From Dioszegia crocea (taxonomy: Eukaryota > Basidiomycota > Tremellomycetes > Tremellales > Bulleribasidiaceae): 64,000 nt of DNA. The first letter of the stretch is position 1; each line of letters starts with the position of its first letter. Positions 22,861 through 33,382 of this stretch are shown here, piece after piece. Below the pieces are notes generated by a model. The model saw nothing but the letters and a program-made list of their open reading frames with translations. It made no database searches and was not told the origin of the DNA. The position numbers and the translations under genes were made by a program. The stretch lies in the NCBI GenBank assembly GCA_001600615.1, contig BCKK01000007.1, forward strand, positions 1,270,431-1,334,430, written 5' to 3'.

Positions 22861-23770
22861 ATGCTAGGTATGTCAAGGTGTGGCTGAGCTTACCCAGTCG
22901 TCGGTCTAACAGGAGGCATCGCATCAGGTAAGCTTAAGGCCGACATGGCTAATCTAGGCAAATCCACCGTGTCCACCCTTCTGTCCAAACAGCGCATCCC
23001 CATTATCGATGCCGACCTACTCGCTCGACAAGTCATCGAGCCTGGATCTTCAGGATTCAAACGTGTAGTCGACCACTTTGGCCCAGATCGCGTCTTGCGC
23101 GCAGACGGCACGCTCGACCGCGCAGCAATAGGCGATATAGTCTTTCATGATCCAGACCAGCGGAAATGGCTCAATGGGGTTGTTCACCCTTTGGTCCGGC
23201 GAGCAATCTTCACCAGTGTGCTATGGCACTGGATCACGGGACACTCAGTCGTCGTTCTTGATGTTCCCCTATTGATAGAAGCGGGATTATGGCGCTTCGT
23301 AGGCGAGATCGTCGTGGTCTATGTGTAAGTCCCCCGTAATCCGCGCTGATGCCAGTAACGAACGACTACAACTATCCCGCCTGCTAGATCGTCCTTCCGA
23401 CCCACCCCTATCTGGCACACAAGCGAAAGCGCGGATATCGTCACAACTGCCATTATCCGCTAAATTGGCCTATTCAACTCAAGTGCTGGATAACTCCGGA
23501 TCAACGGCAGATCTGGCGCAGCAGGTGGATAGGCTTGTGAAGCGGTGGGAGAAGCAGCAAGGGGGTAGTACGGGATGGTGGTGGAGGTTATGTTGGGTTT
23601 TGCCGCCGGTGGGAGTCACGGCGGGTTTGCTGTGTCTGTTGGGCAACTACGTGCGGTCGCTGAAGAAGAAAGGGCGGAGAAGGGGAAGAGGGGAGGTGGA
23701 TCCCAGAGGAGAGCGAATTGAGATGAGGGATATGAAGAGACGGACGGGGAGTATCACAGATGCAGATTGA
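22861..23770 (+). CDS. CAB5: Dephospho-CoA kinase with C-terminal membrane segment
   Basis: Last step of coenzyme A synthesis: ATP-dependent phosphorylation of dephospho-CoA. Exon 1 carries only ATG CTA G. A 30-nt intron joins it to VVGLTGGIASG, and a second 30-nt intron interrupts the P-loop before KST, so the Walker A GGIASGKST exists only after splicing. Further family motifs are IIDADLLARQVIEPGSSG, VVHPLVRR and VVLDVPLLIEAGL, and the C-terminal lid/CoA region RISSQLPLSAKLAYSTQVLDNSGS. After the kinase a tryptophan-led hydrophobic stretch (WWWRLCWVLPPVGVTAGLLCLLGNYV) and a strongly basic tail suggest C-terminal membrane anchoring. The enzyme is about 280 residues. Confidence 0.93.
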
Positions 23771-24333
23771 GCGTGGGCTACTGGCGGATTACTGACAGAA
23801 TCGAAACCTTTGACTTGAGGATTTGACTAATCACCCTTACCTTGACGCGGAACTTCCTCTCATAGCAGTTGTAATTCTGGTCAGAGCTGATCTCCTTCCT
23901 AGGATACCGCGGCGAAGATACGTATACTCAAAATCTCGATCCTCGCACTTCATGTAGCACTGATCCTCTCCAGACCCACACAGGATGCGGACTAAGGGGT
24001 ATGCCTACCTACCAGCTGAAGCCGAGTACTACCGACCGACGGAGGTCCGTGTCTGCCACTTGATGCCTACGGACCATCTCGCACAGAGAACGAAGGCGTG
24101 CAATAGTTGACACCCTCTATTCCTTTGATATCCTCTCCTTGAACTCGGGAGCATTCGGAAACGGGGTCTAGTGGCGCGAGGCACTCAGTTGCGCTATGGG
24201 ACATATAAAGTCTCCCACACACCCTTACTCCCCGGCTACATCACGCCTCATCTCTATCCTTACGCACTTATCCTTCCCTCAGTTGCTCAGTCTGAGTATA
24301 CCAGACTCACGCTACGGCTGACAATCCATCAGG
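23771..24333 (+). promoter_or_regulatory. Intergenic region with TATA box at 24204-24210
   Basis: 563 bp without a gene. TATAAAG at 24204-24210 lies 130 bp before the next ATG and is followed by a CT-rich leader. Confidence 0.5.
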
Positions 24334-24918
24334 ATGCCCCCCCGTGACCGCCGCAATCGTGCTCCACGACCCGACGATCCCCCTCCTTTATGGCGCTTCC
24401 TTGTACTCTGCCGCAACACCGCGGAACCCCCCTCCACCACTGTGCGAGCCATCGACTGCACGGCAGAGCAAGCGACCGATCGCGAACGCGAGGTCGAAGA
24501 TGCCTTCACCTCGGCGTGCCCACCTGGTACCCACTGGACCGACGCCACAGAGATGCTCACGGCGTTTATCACTGGGGCAGGCCCGGAGTCAGAGCGGCTC
24601 CGGGCAACGCTCGACTGGGCGAACACTCAGAATCGGCATGTCATGACCATTTCCTGCAGACCCAAAGAGTTCCAAACGATGGCGGACGAGACCGAAACCT
24701 ACTGCCGGCGTTTTGCCTCCGAAGCGAACACTCAGCAGGCTGGCGACGATATTGTGAAGGACGAGGACGATGAGGCGAAGGTGAAGGAGGAGCCTGATGA
24801 AGAAAGGATGTTCGACCCAGCGCAGTTCGCAGTTCGCAGGATCCGGATCGGATCGGAGATGATGAATCGGCAGGGATCCCAAGCTCAGATCAAGAAGGAG
24901 GAGATGACTGATTATTGA
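24334..24918 (+). CDS. Hypothetical single-exon acidic-tail protein
   Basis: An intronless 194-residue ORF, unusual beside its intron-rich neighbours. The N-terminus is Arg/Pro-rich (MPPRDRRNRAPRPDDPPPL). The middle, about residues 20-130, looks globular (LWRFLVLCRN, FTSACPPGTHWTDATEML, ISCRPKEFQTMADE). The C-terminus is charged, with two sumoylation-like sites (VKEEP and IKKEE) in acidic context. There is no recognisable family and no signal peptide or membrane span. An upstream TATA box and good codon usage favour a real, possibly lineage-specific gene. Confidence 0.6.
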   Translation: MPPRDRRNRAPRPDDPPPLWRFLVLCRNTAEPPSTTVRAIDCTAEQATDREREVEDAFTSACPPGTHWTDATEMLTAFITGAGPESERLRATLDWANTQNRHVMTISCRPKEFQTMADETETYCRRFASEANTQQAGDDIVKDEDDEAKVKEEPDEERMFDPAQFAVRRIRIGSEMMNRQGSQAQIKKEEMTDY

Positions 24919-25514
24919 TGAAACCCGGTTCCTGTGTCCTTACGGTCGTATACTCCATTGGTCTCCATATTTATGTATGATGTCATGTTCTGTGCCGGTA
25001 ATTGGTCTGACGATCTCAGCGCTCTTTGCAAAATCATCTGTATCTCTTCATGGCCCTTGTTGAGATTGTCCCCCACCTGCGTATAGTTCTGTACTGAGAC
25101 TGAAAGTTGAGGGAGGGAAAGCAATGGCTCGAGCTCCTGAGGAAAGCGATGGTTACGATAGGATAGGCAGTGTCAGATAGGGTCCACATATCCGGTGTGA
25201 TATGCGGGGGTAGGCCAGAGAGAGTCATGGACATCCGTGCCCCGACTCCTCTCAGACTCCTGGCCACTGGGCCAGTGACTGTATCGAAGGGTGGAATACG
25301 GGGTAGTCCCGTGAACCTACATACGAAAGGAGATCCTTGTCGCGATGCTCAGCAGATAGCTACAGCCAAGTGACCTCTGGCGCCACCCTGTTCCCCCGCA
25401 GAGTACTAGTAGTACCGCACGCCTCGGCGCCACTTTCAGAATTCCGCGTTTCATCTATCCCTCACCCAACAACCGCCTTCGACCATACAATCTCCCTTCT
25501 CAACATAGCGCAAC
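24919..25514. other. Intergenic region upstream of ERF4
   Basis: 596 bp with no supportable gene. GGCGCCACT lies at 25426-25434, 81-89 bp before the ERF4 ATG, with a near match (GGCGCCACC) about 45 bp further up. Confidence 0.55.
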
Positions 25515-26795
25515 ATGTCCCAGGCTCAAACAGGACCCAACCCACTCCCAGCATTACCATCCCTAACCTCCAACCCGACATTCTTCCCAACAACCCCTTC
25601 AGACTCCACAACCCCGCTCGGGCCCTCACCCCCTCGAGCAGCCTCAACAACGCCTTACTACCCACCACCTCCAACCTCCACTTCACACCGGCCTCAAGTA
25701 ACATCACCCATCACGCTCAAATCCTCATACTCTACTCAGACGCGTCATGGGACATCAACCCTCCCGGTATCATCATCGATGATTGGCGCGCACGGCCTGA
25801 GTGTTTCTCAGAGCCAAACAAGCCAGGCTGCTACGGAGTGGGAATTGGCTTTTGAGCGGCAAGAGGAGGAGAGGTGGGGGGAGAAGATACGGGATGATTT
25901 GGGTGGATGGAGGGGTGGGCATGGGTGAGTCATTAGTTGAGGCTGAGATTGAGATTGTTTGGGTGAAGGGCTGGGTCGGGGGCGACCTTTGGAATGCTAG
26001 CAAGGGCTATGCTGACATTTCAGTGTTGTACGGTCTACTTACTCGCGAACGGCTATACCTGGCCTTTCGTACTTTGGGCAAATGAAGACTGGGGTCGTGG
26101 GTGTGCATCTTCCAAAGGAGGTGGTGCGGATCGAGCGGGATTGGTCTGATGGCGAGGTATGCCAGTGAGTTTTTACGGTCCGTTCCTTCTGGGCTCGGAG
26201 AGCTATCTTATGCTCTGTTTGAGCGTACTGCGCTATCGACCTATCCCTCTTCATCTACCGCCTGTACAAGGGGAAATGCTGATTGTTCAGATTCGAGACC
26301 AGCTTCCCCATGGAACTAGACGGCAGAGTGAGTTTTGTCCTCTTCATCCCCTATGCTAAAGCCTATCCTAACCTCTTGCTTTCTACACGGCCGTCTCAAT
26401 CTCCCAGCCCGATCCTATGCTGACCCACAGATAACACCCCCAGCATTCCACACCCTAATCTCATCCCTAAACACCCACCTCTCCGCCGCCTACTCCATCC
26501 GCGGCGCAGCCATCGACAACCTCATCGCCATCGCAAGCTGGTGGACTAGTATCTTATGGCGTACGAGCTGCTTTGAGCGTCATCTTCAGCTTGCCGAAGC
26601 GGAAATACGGCGGGCGAACGAGATGGTATTCAATCCTGCTGGGCTGAATGTGCTCAGTCCTAGAGATGTCGCGCTGCAATATGTGAGTCTCATCATGCGG
26701 AATGATGGTGACCAAGGCTGATAGACTAGCTGGAGATAGAGTAAGTCATGAAGTCCTTGACGAGTGAATTCAGCTGACAGTTTAGGTATTACTGA
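25515..26795 (+). CDS. ERF4: ERF4/GOLGA7-type subunit of Ras palmitoyltransferase
   Basis: Partner of the DHHC enzyme ERF2; the complex palmitoylates Ras-type proteins at the ER/Golgi. Six exons. The first 135 residues are Pro/Ser/Thr-rich and disordered (MSQAQTGPNPLPALP...). After a 99-nt intron the conserved domain begins: VVGVHLPKEVVRIERDWSDGEVCQFETSFPMELDGR, ITPPAFHTLISSLNTHLSAAYSIRGAAIDNLIAIASWWTS, ERHLQLAEAEIRRANEMVFNPAGLNVLSPRDVALQYLEIEYY. The matching short loop and terminal LEIEYY are typical of the family. The Gln codon of VCQF and the Glu of IEY are split by introns. The hydrophobic helix around LIAIASWWTSILW probably contacts the membrane or ERF2. Confidence 0.9.
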
Positions 26796-27386
26796 GGTGG
26801 TACTATGACCATCATGTCGGCTTCGCGCCCACCAGATCTGAACGCACATTACCCTTCGACCTGCCATTTTACTAGTCTCAAGAGGCGATCATACAGAGGG
26901 CATCAGTCTGACTCGCGGACTCGACCCGGGGCGGACATGCGTAGAGACCTCGACAGCGAGGTGGACAATGATGATTGGGTGGGATATCCCGAGGTTTGCT
27001 GGAATGTAGGAGATTTGCTGGAATGCATGAGGATGAGCTCGTATGTATGGGGCTCGTGCCTGTCTCCGCTGGCTATAGTAGTGAGAAGCAAACTCTAGGA
27101 CCCGGTAGGCCGTAGCCATAGGCCTCGGTAGAGTCCCTAACAACCCAGACCGAGTCGGAAATTCCGCTTCCAACGGAAACTTTTCGGCTAAATCAGCAGA
27201 TTCAAATTCCAGATGCTAGTCAGCCTCAATTACAGCTTGATCATCCATCTCATTATATATAGACGCGGCATCTAGGCTTCGTGGATCTGCTCATTCAAAA
27301 ACGTCTTCAAATCCCCAAATTCCAAACGGTTCAGAAGAAGTCCCAGTCAGATCCACCCGACCGATCTTCCAAACTTCAAATCCACC
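26796..27386 (+). promoter_or_regulatory. RIB3 upstream region with TATA box at 27254-27262
   Basis: 591 bp without a gene. TATATATAG at 27254-27262 lies 133 bp upstream of the RIB3 ATG. ORFs on either strand here lack family or splice support. Confidence 0.5.
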
Positions 27387-28308
27387 ATGTCTGCCCCTCG
27401 CCATATAGCCGACGCACCAACATCCATACCCTCACCCTTTGTCTTTGACTCTGTGCCTGATGCGATAGAGGCGTACAAGAATGGAGAGTTTGTAGTGGTG
27501 ATGGATGATGAAGGGCGGGAGAATGAGGGGGATTTAGTTTGTGCAGCTGGGAAAGTTACGACGGAGGGTATGGCCTGGATGATTCGATGGACAAGGTGAG
27601 TGGTCTCGCGCTCTTACCAGATCGTGCTTCATCTGGACTAAGTGGAACTGCGCACTTCTTCAGTCAAAGAAATATGTCCAAATCCAAAAGCTAATTTCCC
27701 AGCGGCTTCATCTGCCTCTCACTCCCCGCACCCCGCCTGGCAGCTCTCGGCCTCCCACCGACCCTCCCCCCATCTGGCATAACCCAAGATCCTAAACAAA
27801 CAGCCTATCATCTCACCCTTGACGCCAATCCCCTGAATGGCCACCCAGTGACGACGGGTATATCAGCGCATGATCGCGCATACGTCTCTCGGCTCATTGC
27901 GGACGGAGCGGATGAAGAGGACTTTACGAGACCGGGACATTTGGTCACGCTGAGATATACCGAGGGTGGTGTGAGAGAGCGGAGGGGTCATACGGAGTGT
28001 GCAGTTGGTGAGTTTCACATGTGTCAGATAGATACGACCCGTTTGATCTCCCCATCCCGGACTAGGCGGCGAGATAGACCGCGATGATCCAAGCTGATAC
28101 ATCAGACCTATGTTACCTCGCCTCCCTTCCTCCCGCTGGACTACTGTGCGAGCTCGTTCACCCCTCGGACCCCTCGGGCAGTATGGCACGGCGAGACGAC
28201 AGCTGGCGCTTTGCTCGAGAGTGGGGATTGAAGATTATAAGCGTGGAGGATTTGGCGGCGTGGGTGTCGGGGGAGAATGGCGAGTTAGTGCCAAAGCGCA
28301 GAGCATAG
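27387..28308 (+). CDS. RIB3: 3,4-dihydroxy-2-butanone 4-phosphate synthase
   Basis: Converts ribulose 5-phosphate into formate and 3,4-dihydroxy-2-butanone 4-phosphate, the four-carbon unit of riboflavin. Three exons give about 240 residues as a stand-alone enzyme, without the GTP cyclohydrolase fusion of many bacteria. Motifs in order: [20 protein letters not shown] (acidic metal-binding loop), [17 protein letters not shown] (the splice restores TSG), [60 protein letters not shown], and the C-terminal [20 protein letters not shown]. The codon for the Asp of AVDL is split by an intron. All catalytic motifs are present. Confidence 0.95.
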
Positions 28309-28675
28309 GCTGGGTAGATGTGGCGCGTTGTCTGAGGGGAGGTCGGGCCGACTACAAGGGGGATACTAGGTGGATCGAAAGGTGCAAATGAACGCTTTGG
28401 GCCGTTTTGGGCATTTTTCAAGCTACGCTTTCTTACTCCCATATCAAGGCGCTATAGATTCTGCTCGTCTACACGTCGCGCTACGTGTCATACATGCTGA
28501 AGCTGGGACAGCGTGCATTCCTCAAAGCCTCAAGATGTCGACGGCAAATTTTGGGTGAAGAATGACATCATCACTCCCCGCCAAGTCAGCACTTGTCAAC
28601 AAACCTTCTACATCTCTTCCACTTCGTACATCATCCCCATCACCCTTCCTCAGCCCCAATAACAAGCAGAGCAAG
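28309..28675. other. Intergenic region, no gene seen
   Basis: 367 bp between RIB3 and the next ATG. An in-frame upstream ATG at 28562 would lengthen the next protein by 38 residues of low-complexity sequence; the later ATG was preferred. Confidence 0.5.
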
Positions 28676-29245
28676 ATGAGCGACTCCGCCACCCAACCCA
28701 CGAGCACCAGCACCGCGCCCACTACAGCCCCAGGCGCCACAGCCTCCGCAACCCCTACTTCCCCAACCTCCCCTTCAGCCCTCTCCCCTTCAGCCCCCAG
28801 CCCCGCACCCACCCCAACCACTGCCGCTGCACCTACCAAACTCATCGCAGTGGCCTTCTCCACCCTTGATCCCTCTACCAAAACACATAAACTACGACCC
28901 GCAGTCGCATCGTCCCTATCCCCCATCACAATCATTGCGTCCTCCCCTTCTGCCGCTTCGGCCCATGCGGCCCCCGGCGTCGTAGCTGCCTTCAACGCAG
29001 CTACCGATTTGGTCATGTACCTGGACGAGCAACTGTCACACCCCCCCTCTGTCGGGGAAACGATTACGGGTCTTTTCAGACCTGCGAGTGCCGAGTTGGG
29101 CGGTCGGCTCAAGAAGTTGGGTGAGAAGGTTAAGGCGGGTAAAGTGAAGGTGCCTGTGGGTCAAGGTGGGGAGGCGTGGGATGGTGAGAGAAGGGTGGAG
29201 GGGATGAACTGGGAGGAGTTCGGCAAGGTGTTCGATAAAGAATAG
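28676..29245 (+). CDS. Hypothetical protein with Ser/Thr/Pro/Ala-rich N-terminus
   Basis: Single-exon ORF of 189 residues from MSDSATQPTS. The first 55 residues are a Ser/Thr/Pro/Ala low-complexity segment. The remainder (KLIAVAFSTLDPSTKTHKLRPAVASSLSPITIIAS..., AAFNAATDLVMYLDEQLSHPPSVGETITGLFRPASAELGGRLKKLGEKVKAGKV, NWEEFGKVFDKE) alternates hydrophobic and charged residues and looks folded or coiled. No signal peptide, membrane span or known family is seen. The frame opposite on the minus strand is also open because of the C-rich composition, but it lacks a sensible protein. Confidence 0.6.
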   Translation: MSDSATQPTSTSTAPTTAPGATASATPTSPTSPSALSPSAPSPAPTPTTAAAPTKLIAVAFSTLDPSTKTHKLRPAVASSLSPITIIASSPSAASAHAAPGVVAAFNAATDLVMYLDEQLSHPPSVGETITGLFRPASAELGGRLKKLGEKVKAGKVKVPVGQGGEAWDGERRVEGMNWEEFGKVFDKE

Positions 29246-29450
29246 GGAATGGAATTTGCGGTGCCAGAAGTAGGGATCATTGTGAAGGGGTGGAAGGCGG
29301 GCATGGCATTGCGAGCGTAGAAGAAGGGGTCATTGACGAACGTAGAATGCTGGCCCATAGATTGATACATATAATTCATACACGAAGAGACGACAGGCTT
29401 CTAGGTTCATTAAAGATGTCCACCCCCTCCGGATCCGATCTGAACTCTCC

Positions 29451-30587
29451 CTAGAGCGTATCAGGGTTCGCCACGCCCGCAGCCAACAGCTTCTCAATCT
29501 CCGCCTTCATGTGCTCCGGGGTCGTGCTGGGAGAATACCGCCCGACGATCTGGCCATTTCGGTCGACAAGGAATTTGGTGAAGTTCCTAAGGGGTCAGCT
29601 TTGTCCTGGCCCAGCCCAAACCACCGCTGCTCATATTTCCCTCATCGCCTGAACCGCCACATCCCGCCATACCACCGTCCCCTCAATCCCACCGCCCCAT
29701 CAGAAAGTCGCGCAACTCACCACTTGATAGACGTCGTCCCTGCCACACCACCCGCACCAGGCACATGTGCTCCGTTGGCCTTTAGCCACGCAAAGACCTC
29801 ATTCATGTTGTTCCCGTTCACCTCGGACTGTCAAGTCAGCATTTGTCCAAGTTCAGACACCTGGGGTCTTCCCGAAGTAGAGCGTCTCGCGATCCACGGA
29901 CAACCCAAACCTTAACTCACCTTCTTCATCAGAGGGAAAGTAACGCCATGGTTCAGCTGACAGAAAGACGCAATCTCATCGTCCGATCCCGGATCTTGTC
30001 CGCCAAACTCGTTACTGGGGAAACCGAGCACTTCCAGTCCTTTGTCATGGTATGATTTGTACAGCTCCTCGAGGCCAGTATATTGTGGGGTGAAGCCGCT
30101 GACATGTCAGCCTAAATCCACTTGCTGACACTCCCTCCAATTTGCTGACATCCCTTTCGCCACTGCCTACTCAAGCGCCAATTCCAACCTGACCCCACCC
30201 ACATTTGACCGCGCCCAACATCTTGGTCGTCCCAACATCTCGGTCGTATATCCACAATCAGAAAACAACTCACCACTTCGACGCAGTGTTGACAATCAGA
30301 ACCGCCTTCCCCTTGAAATTTGAAAAGTCCAACTCTCCCTTGCTCCCCGGTAGAGTCGCCTTCAGCTCGTAGAAAGATTTCCCCTTCGCAGCTTCTGGTA
30401 CCACCTCAAAGAGGGCGTTCTTGATGAGATTCATTCTGCTGTCGGTGAAGGTAGGTTTGGAAGTAGATAGATTTCGGATGTAGATCGACGGATGAAGGAT
30501 CGATTTGGATGACAAAAGGGTCAAAGGGAGTACTTTGGCTGAGCGAAAAATGGGCGATGAGGTACAAGTTCGAGACAAGAGGGTCAT
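29451..30587 (-). CDS. Glutathione peroxidase-like thiol peroxidase (GPX/Hyr1 type), with mitochondrial-leader start
   Basis: Cysteine-type peroxidase that reduces hydroperoxides, usually with thioredoxin. Four exons. The core reads [25 protein letters not shown] (peroxidatic Cys, codon split by an intron), [38 protein letters not shown] and [23 protein letters not shown] (conserved Trp and Asn). Two starts are possible. ATG 30587 adds a leader rich in Ser/Arg/Leu and free of acidic residues ([19 protein letters not shown]... to about residue 50), a mitochondrial presequence. The internal ATG at 30434 ([11 protein letters not shown]) gives the usual cytosolic form. A TATATATA box sits only 12 bp upstream of the first ATG, so its transcripts would start downstream and favour the short form. 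Confidence 0.93.
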
Positions 30588-31188
30588 CCAGCAAGTGTTA
30601 TATATAATCTGTAAAGACGGGGATAGGTAGATACGGATATGGATATAGAAGGCGACACAAAAAGCACCGGAGCCTCGGAGGACGGGGAGGGTGAGGGAAT
30701 ATCGCCGCGGCCATAGGCGTGCCCGTTATCGCACCGGTGATTGACAGCTGCCCCCAGCTTCAAATGCCTCGGCCTCCCTGCCGTCGCATCGCAGCAGGTG
30801 CCATGGGCTTCTCAGTGGGTCAGGACTTTACTGGAATCGCCGTCATCATATCCACGAAGCAGTCCAAAATAAGAGGCCGACGGCCATCGAATCGTTCCGC
30901 CCAAATCGGAACCGGGCGCCGGGTCTAATCTTATCGTCATCCGCTCTATCGCCATCCTGTACCTGTTTCAGATATGGACACTGCACATGGGTGAACACTG
31001 AACGGCATATGCGACGGTGTCTGCGGCAACCCTACGCGGAATGGGCAAAGGGTTTGGCCAAGACTGACTCGAGCTTGACGCTTGACGTCAAGCATCGCAG
31101 CTGGCTCGATACTTGCTCAAGAATTGCCACAGCTCAAGAAGTACATCCGGTCCGTTAACAGCAGCGCGCAGATAACTATACCCAACCT
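30588..31188. other. Intergenic region between DBP3 stop and GPX start
   Basis: 601 bp with no gene. TATATATA at 30599-30606 (same on both strands) lies immediately upstream of the long GPX start. Confidence 0.55.
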
Positions 31189-33067
31189 TTAATCGAATGT
31201 AATCTTGGTGGGAGGGGGAGCATCCGCCGTGTCCTTGAACCAAGCGCCGTATGACCCATGTTCTAAAGTCAGCCCTGCCCAAAACCTAAACTCACCCTTC
31301 TTCTTGATGGTACTGGGGAATCGATCCATCTCCTGAGGAATCTCCGCGCCGACATCCCTCAGCACGCGCATAAACTCGCCAGCAAGTGATCGCTCGTGGT
31401 TCTCGCCAGTGAAGAATGTGACTGCTTTGCCAGATTTCCCAGCTCGGCCTGTACGTCCACATCGGTGTACAAAGTCCTCTGTAATGTTAGCGCCGTCTTC
31501 TAACCGCTGAAGATAACTCACCAGTAGTCAAGGGGAAAGTGACATTGATGACCAACCCCACATCTGGGATATCCAAACCCCTAGCCGCAACATCTGTAGC
31601 CACCAAAACGTTGACATCTCCCCTCTTAAACTGATCGAGCGCTTTGAATCGCGCCTCTTGTCCCATATCCCCATGCAGCGCCCCGACCTTGTATCGGTTC
31701 CGACCAATAGTCTGTTCGAGACGCTGGGCCTCTTTCTTATAGAGCGCAAAGACGAGGATACGGGTGGGGGCAGTGGGGGTTGAGGGGTGAGCAGCCATGT
31801 GGGCGCGGAGGTGGTGTAGCATTCGGGGACTACTGTTAGTCTAGCCCATTCGTCAACTCACTCCTTCTCCCTGCCCGAATCAAGAACCTCGACAATTTGC
31901 TCGATTCGCTTATTCGCGCTGAGCTCGTCGCTGCCGACCGTAATCCGAACAGGGTTGTTGAGGAATGTCGAAGCGAGTCGACGGACGGATTCAGGCCATG
32001 TAGCTGAGACTGAGATTAGCGTAGACCATATCTAAACCTACACATGACGGTCTGTCTGCCTTTGGCATCGGTATGGGCGATGATTCGTCGGATATCATTC
32101 TCGAATCCCTGATCCAGCATTCGGTCCGCTTCGTCCAAAACAAGATATTTAACCCTAACATCAGCCCAGTCATCAACCTGACTCACGTTGAAAGATCCAT
32201 ATCTCCCGAATCCGCCAAATCCAAAACTCGACCCGGTGTCCCCACCACAATCCTAGTCTCCGCCTTGGACAAAGAAGCCAACTGCGCATCCTTGCCTACA
32301 CCACCGTACAAACACACGCTCTCAATACCCAACGCCTTGCCCAGCTCACTAAGCGTCTCGTGACTCTGCAAAGCCAACTCCCTAGTCGGTGCCAGAACCA
32401 ACAGCTGAATCACACCCATCGCGCCCTTCCCCTTCTTCTTCTTTCCCCCTCCCGATGCCGAGGGAAGGGTGGACAAGAACTGAAGGCCCGGGACCCCGAA
32501 ACCGAGGGTTTTACCCGATCCAGTCTCGGCAACACCGACGACATCTCTTCCAGCGAGAAGAGGGGGCCAGGCGCAGGCTTGAATAGGCGTTGGCGCGGGG
32601 AAACGGGAGAGGAATTTGAGAATCGAAGCGGAGACGGGTAAGACGGGAATGCTGAGGATTGGAGGGAAGAGGGACGGGGTGAGGGTAATGCCCTGAGCGG
32701 TAAGGTAGTCGTTGTGCTCTGTGGTGAATGTCGTATGGATGGCGCTGGCGACAGTGGCGGTGGGTGCAGTATCAACAGCCTTATCCTTCTTGGACTTCTT
32801 CTTGGGCTGCTCGGCACTGACGACGGGCTCAGGCTCGGCGACGCTGCCCTCTGTAGCTCGCTTCCGCTTCTTCTCCTCCTTCCGCTTCTTCTTCTCCTCC
32901 TTGCTCAAAGTCTCATCTTTGCTTTCGGCAGGAGCAGCGGTCGAAGGGCCAGCAATTGAAGCTTCGGCGGCAGCGGCCTTTTTCGCCTTTTTCGCCTCCT
33001 TCTTTTGCCTCTTCTCCTCTTTCGACAGAGCTGCCTCGGGGGTGCTGGATGTTGCGTCGATGGACAT
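31189..33067 (-). CDS. DBP3: DEAD-box RNA helicase DBP3, ribosome biogenesis
   Basis: Nucleolar ATP-dependent RNA helicase of 60S pre-rRNA processing. Six exons, about 575 residues. The N-terminus (about 100 residues) is Lys/Glu/Ala-rich with repeated [20 protein letters not shown] blocks, a nucleolar signal and DBP3 trait. Helicase motifs follow: [20 protein letters not shown] (Q), AETGSGKT (I), APTRELALQ (Ia), TPGRV (Ib), VLDEADRML (II), FSATWPE (III, Phe codon rebuilt by a splice), [16 protein letters not shown] (IV), [17 protein letters not shown] (V) and [13 protein letters not shown] (VI, Cys where Ile is more usual). It ends [23 protein letters not shown], a family-typical C-terminus placed after a 32-nt intron. 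The start is the first ATG of the frame. Confidence 0.94.
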
Positions 33068-33382
33068 TGTGGTATATGCTTAAGATGATAGATGCAAGCA
33101 TCACTGACTTTTCGCTTGGCCTGCAATTTTTCCGCGTTACGTTAGCATGCCGTTATGCGGCAGAGTGGCGCCGAGGTGGGTGGCAAATACTTCAGCCTCG
33201 CCTGAGCTTTCACTGCACAGTGCGTAGTCACTGAGCAGATCAATAGTCCAGCACTGAGACTGAGCAGCGTATGAATGCAGATGCAGATACATGATAACCA
33301 TAGAAGTCTACAGGAGTTAATAAACCAATACGCAGGTCTTTCAATCCCCATCGCCACCAACCCGCCCGACAGTCGCCTCATC
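33068..33382. other. DBP3 upstream region
   Basis: 315 bp between the DBP3 start and the stop of the next gene on the same strand. GGCGCCACT lies on the minus strand at 33164-33172, about 100 bp upstream of DBP3. No gene seen. Confidence 0.55.

Noticed and set aside
26805..27173. Short ORFs between ERF4 and RIB3
   Set aside because: Lie in the RIB3 promoter and ERF4 3' region. Arg/Ser-rich chance frames on both strands.
28522..29112. 196-residue minus-strand ORF opposite the gene at 28676
   Set aside because: Ala/Val/Gly-rich shadow of a Pro/Ser/Ala-rich coding strand. No family, promoter or splice support.
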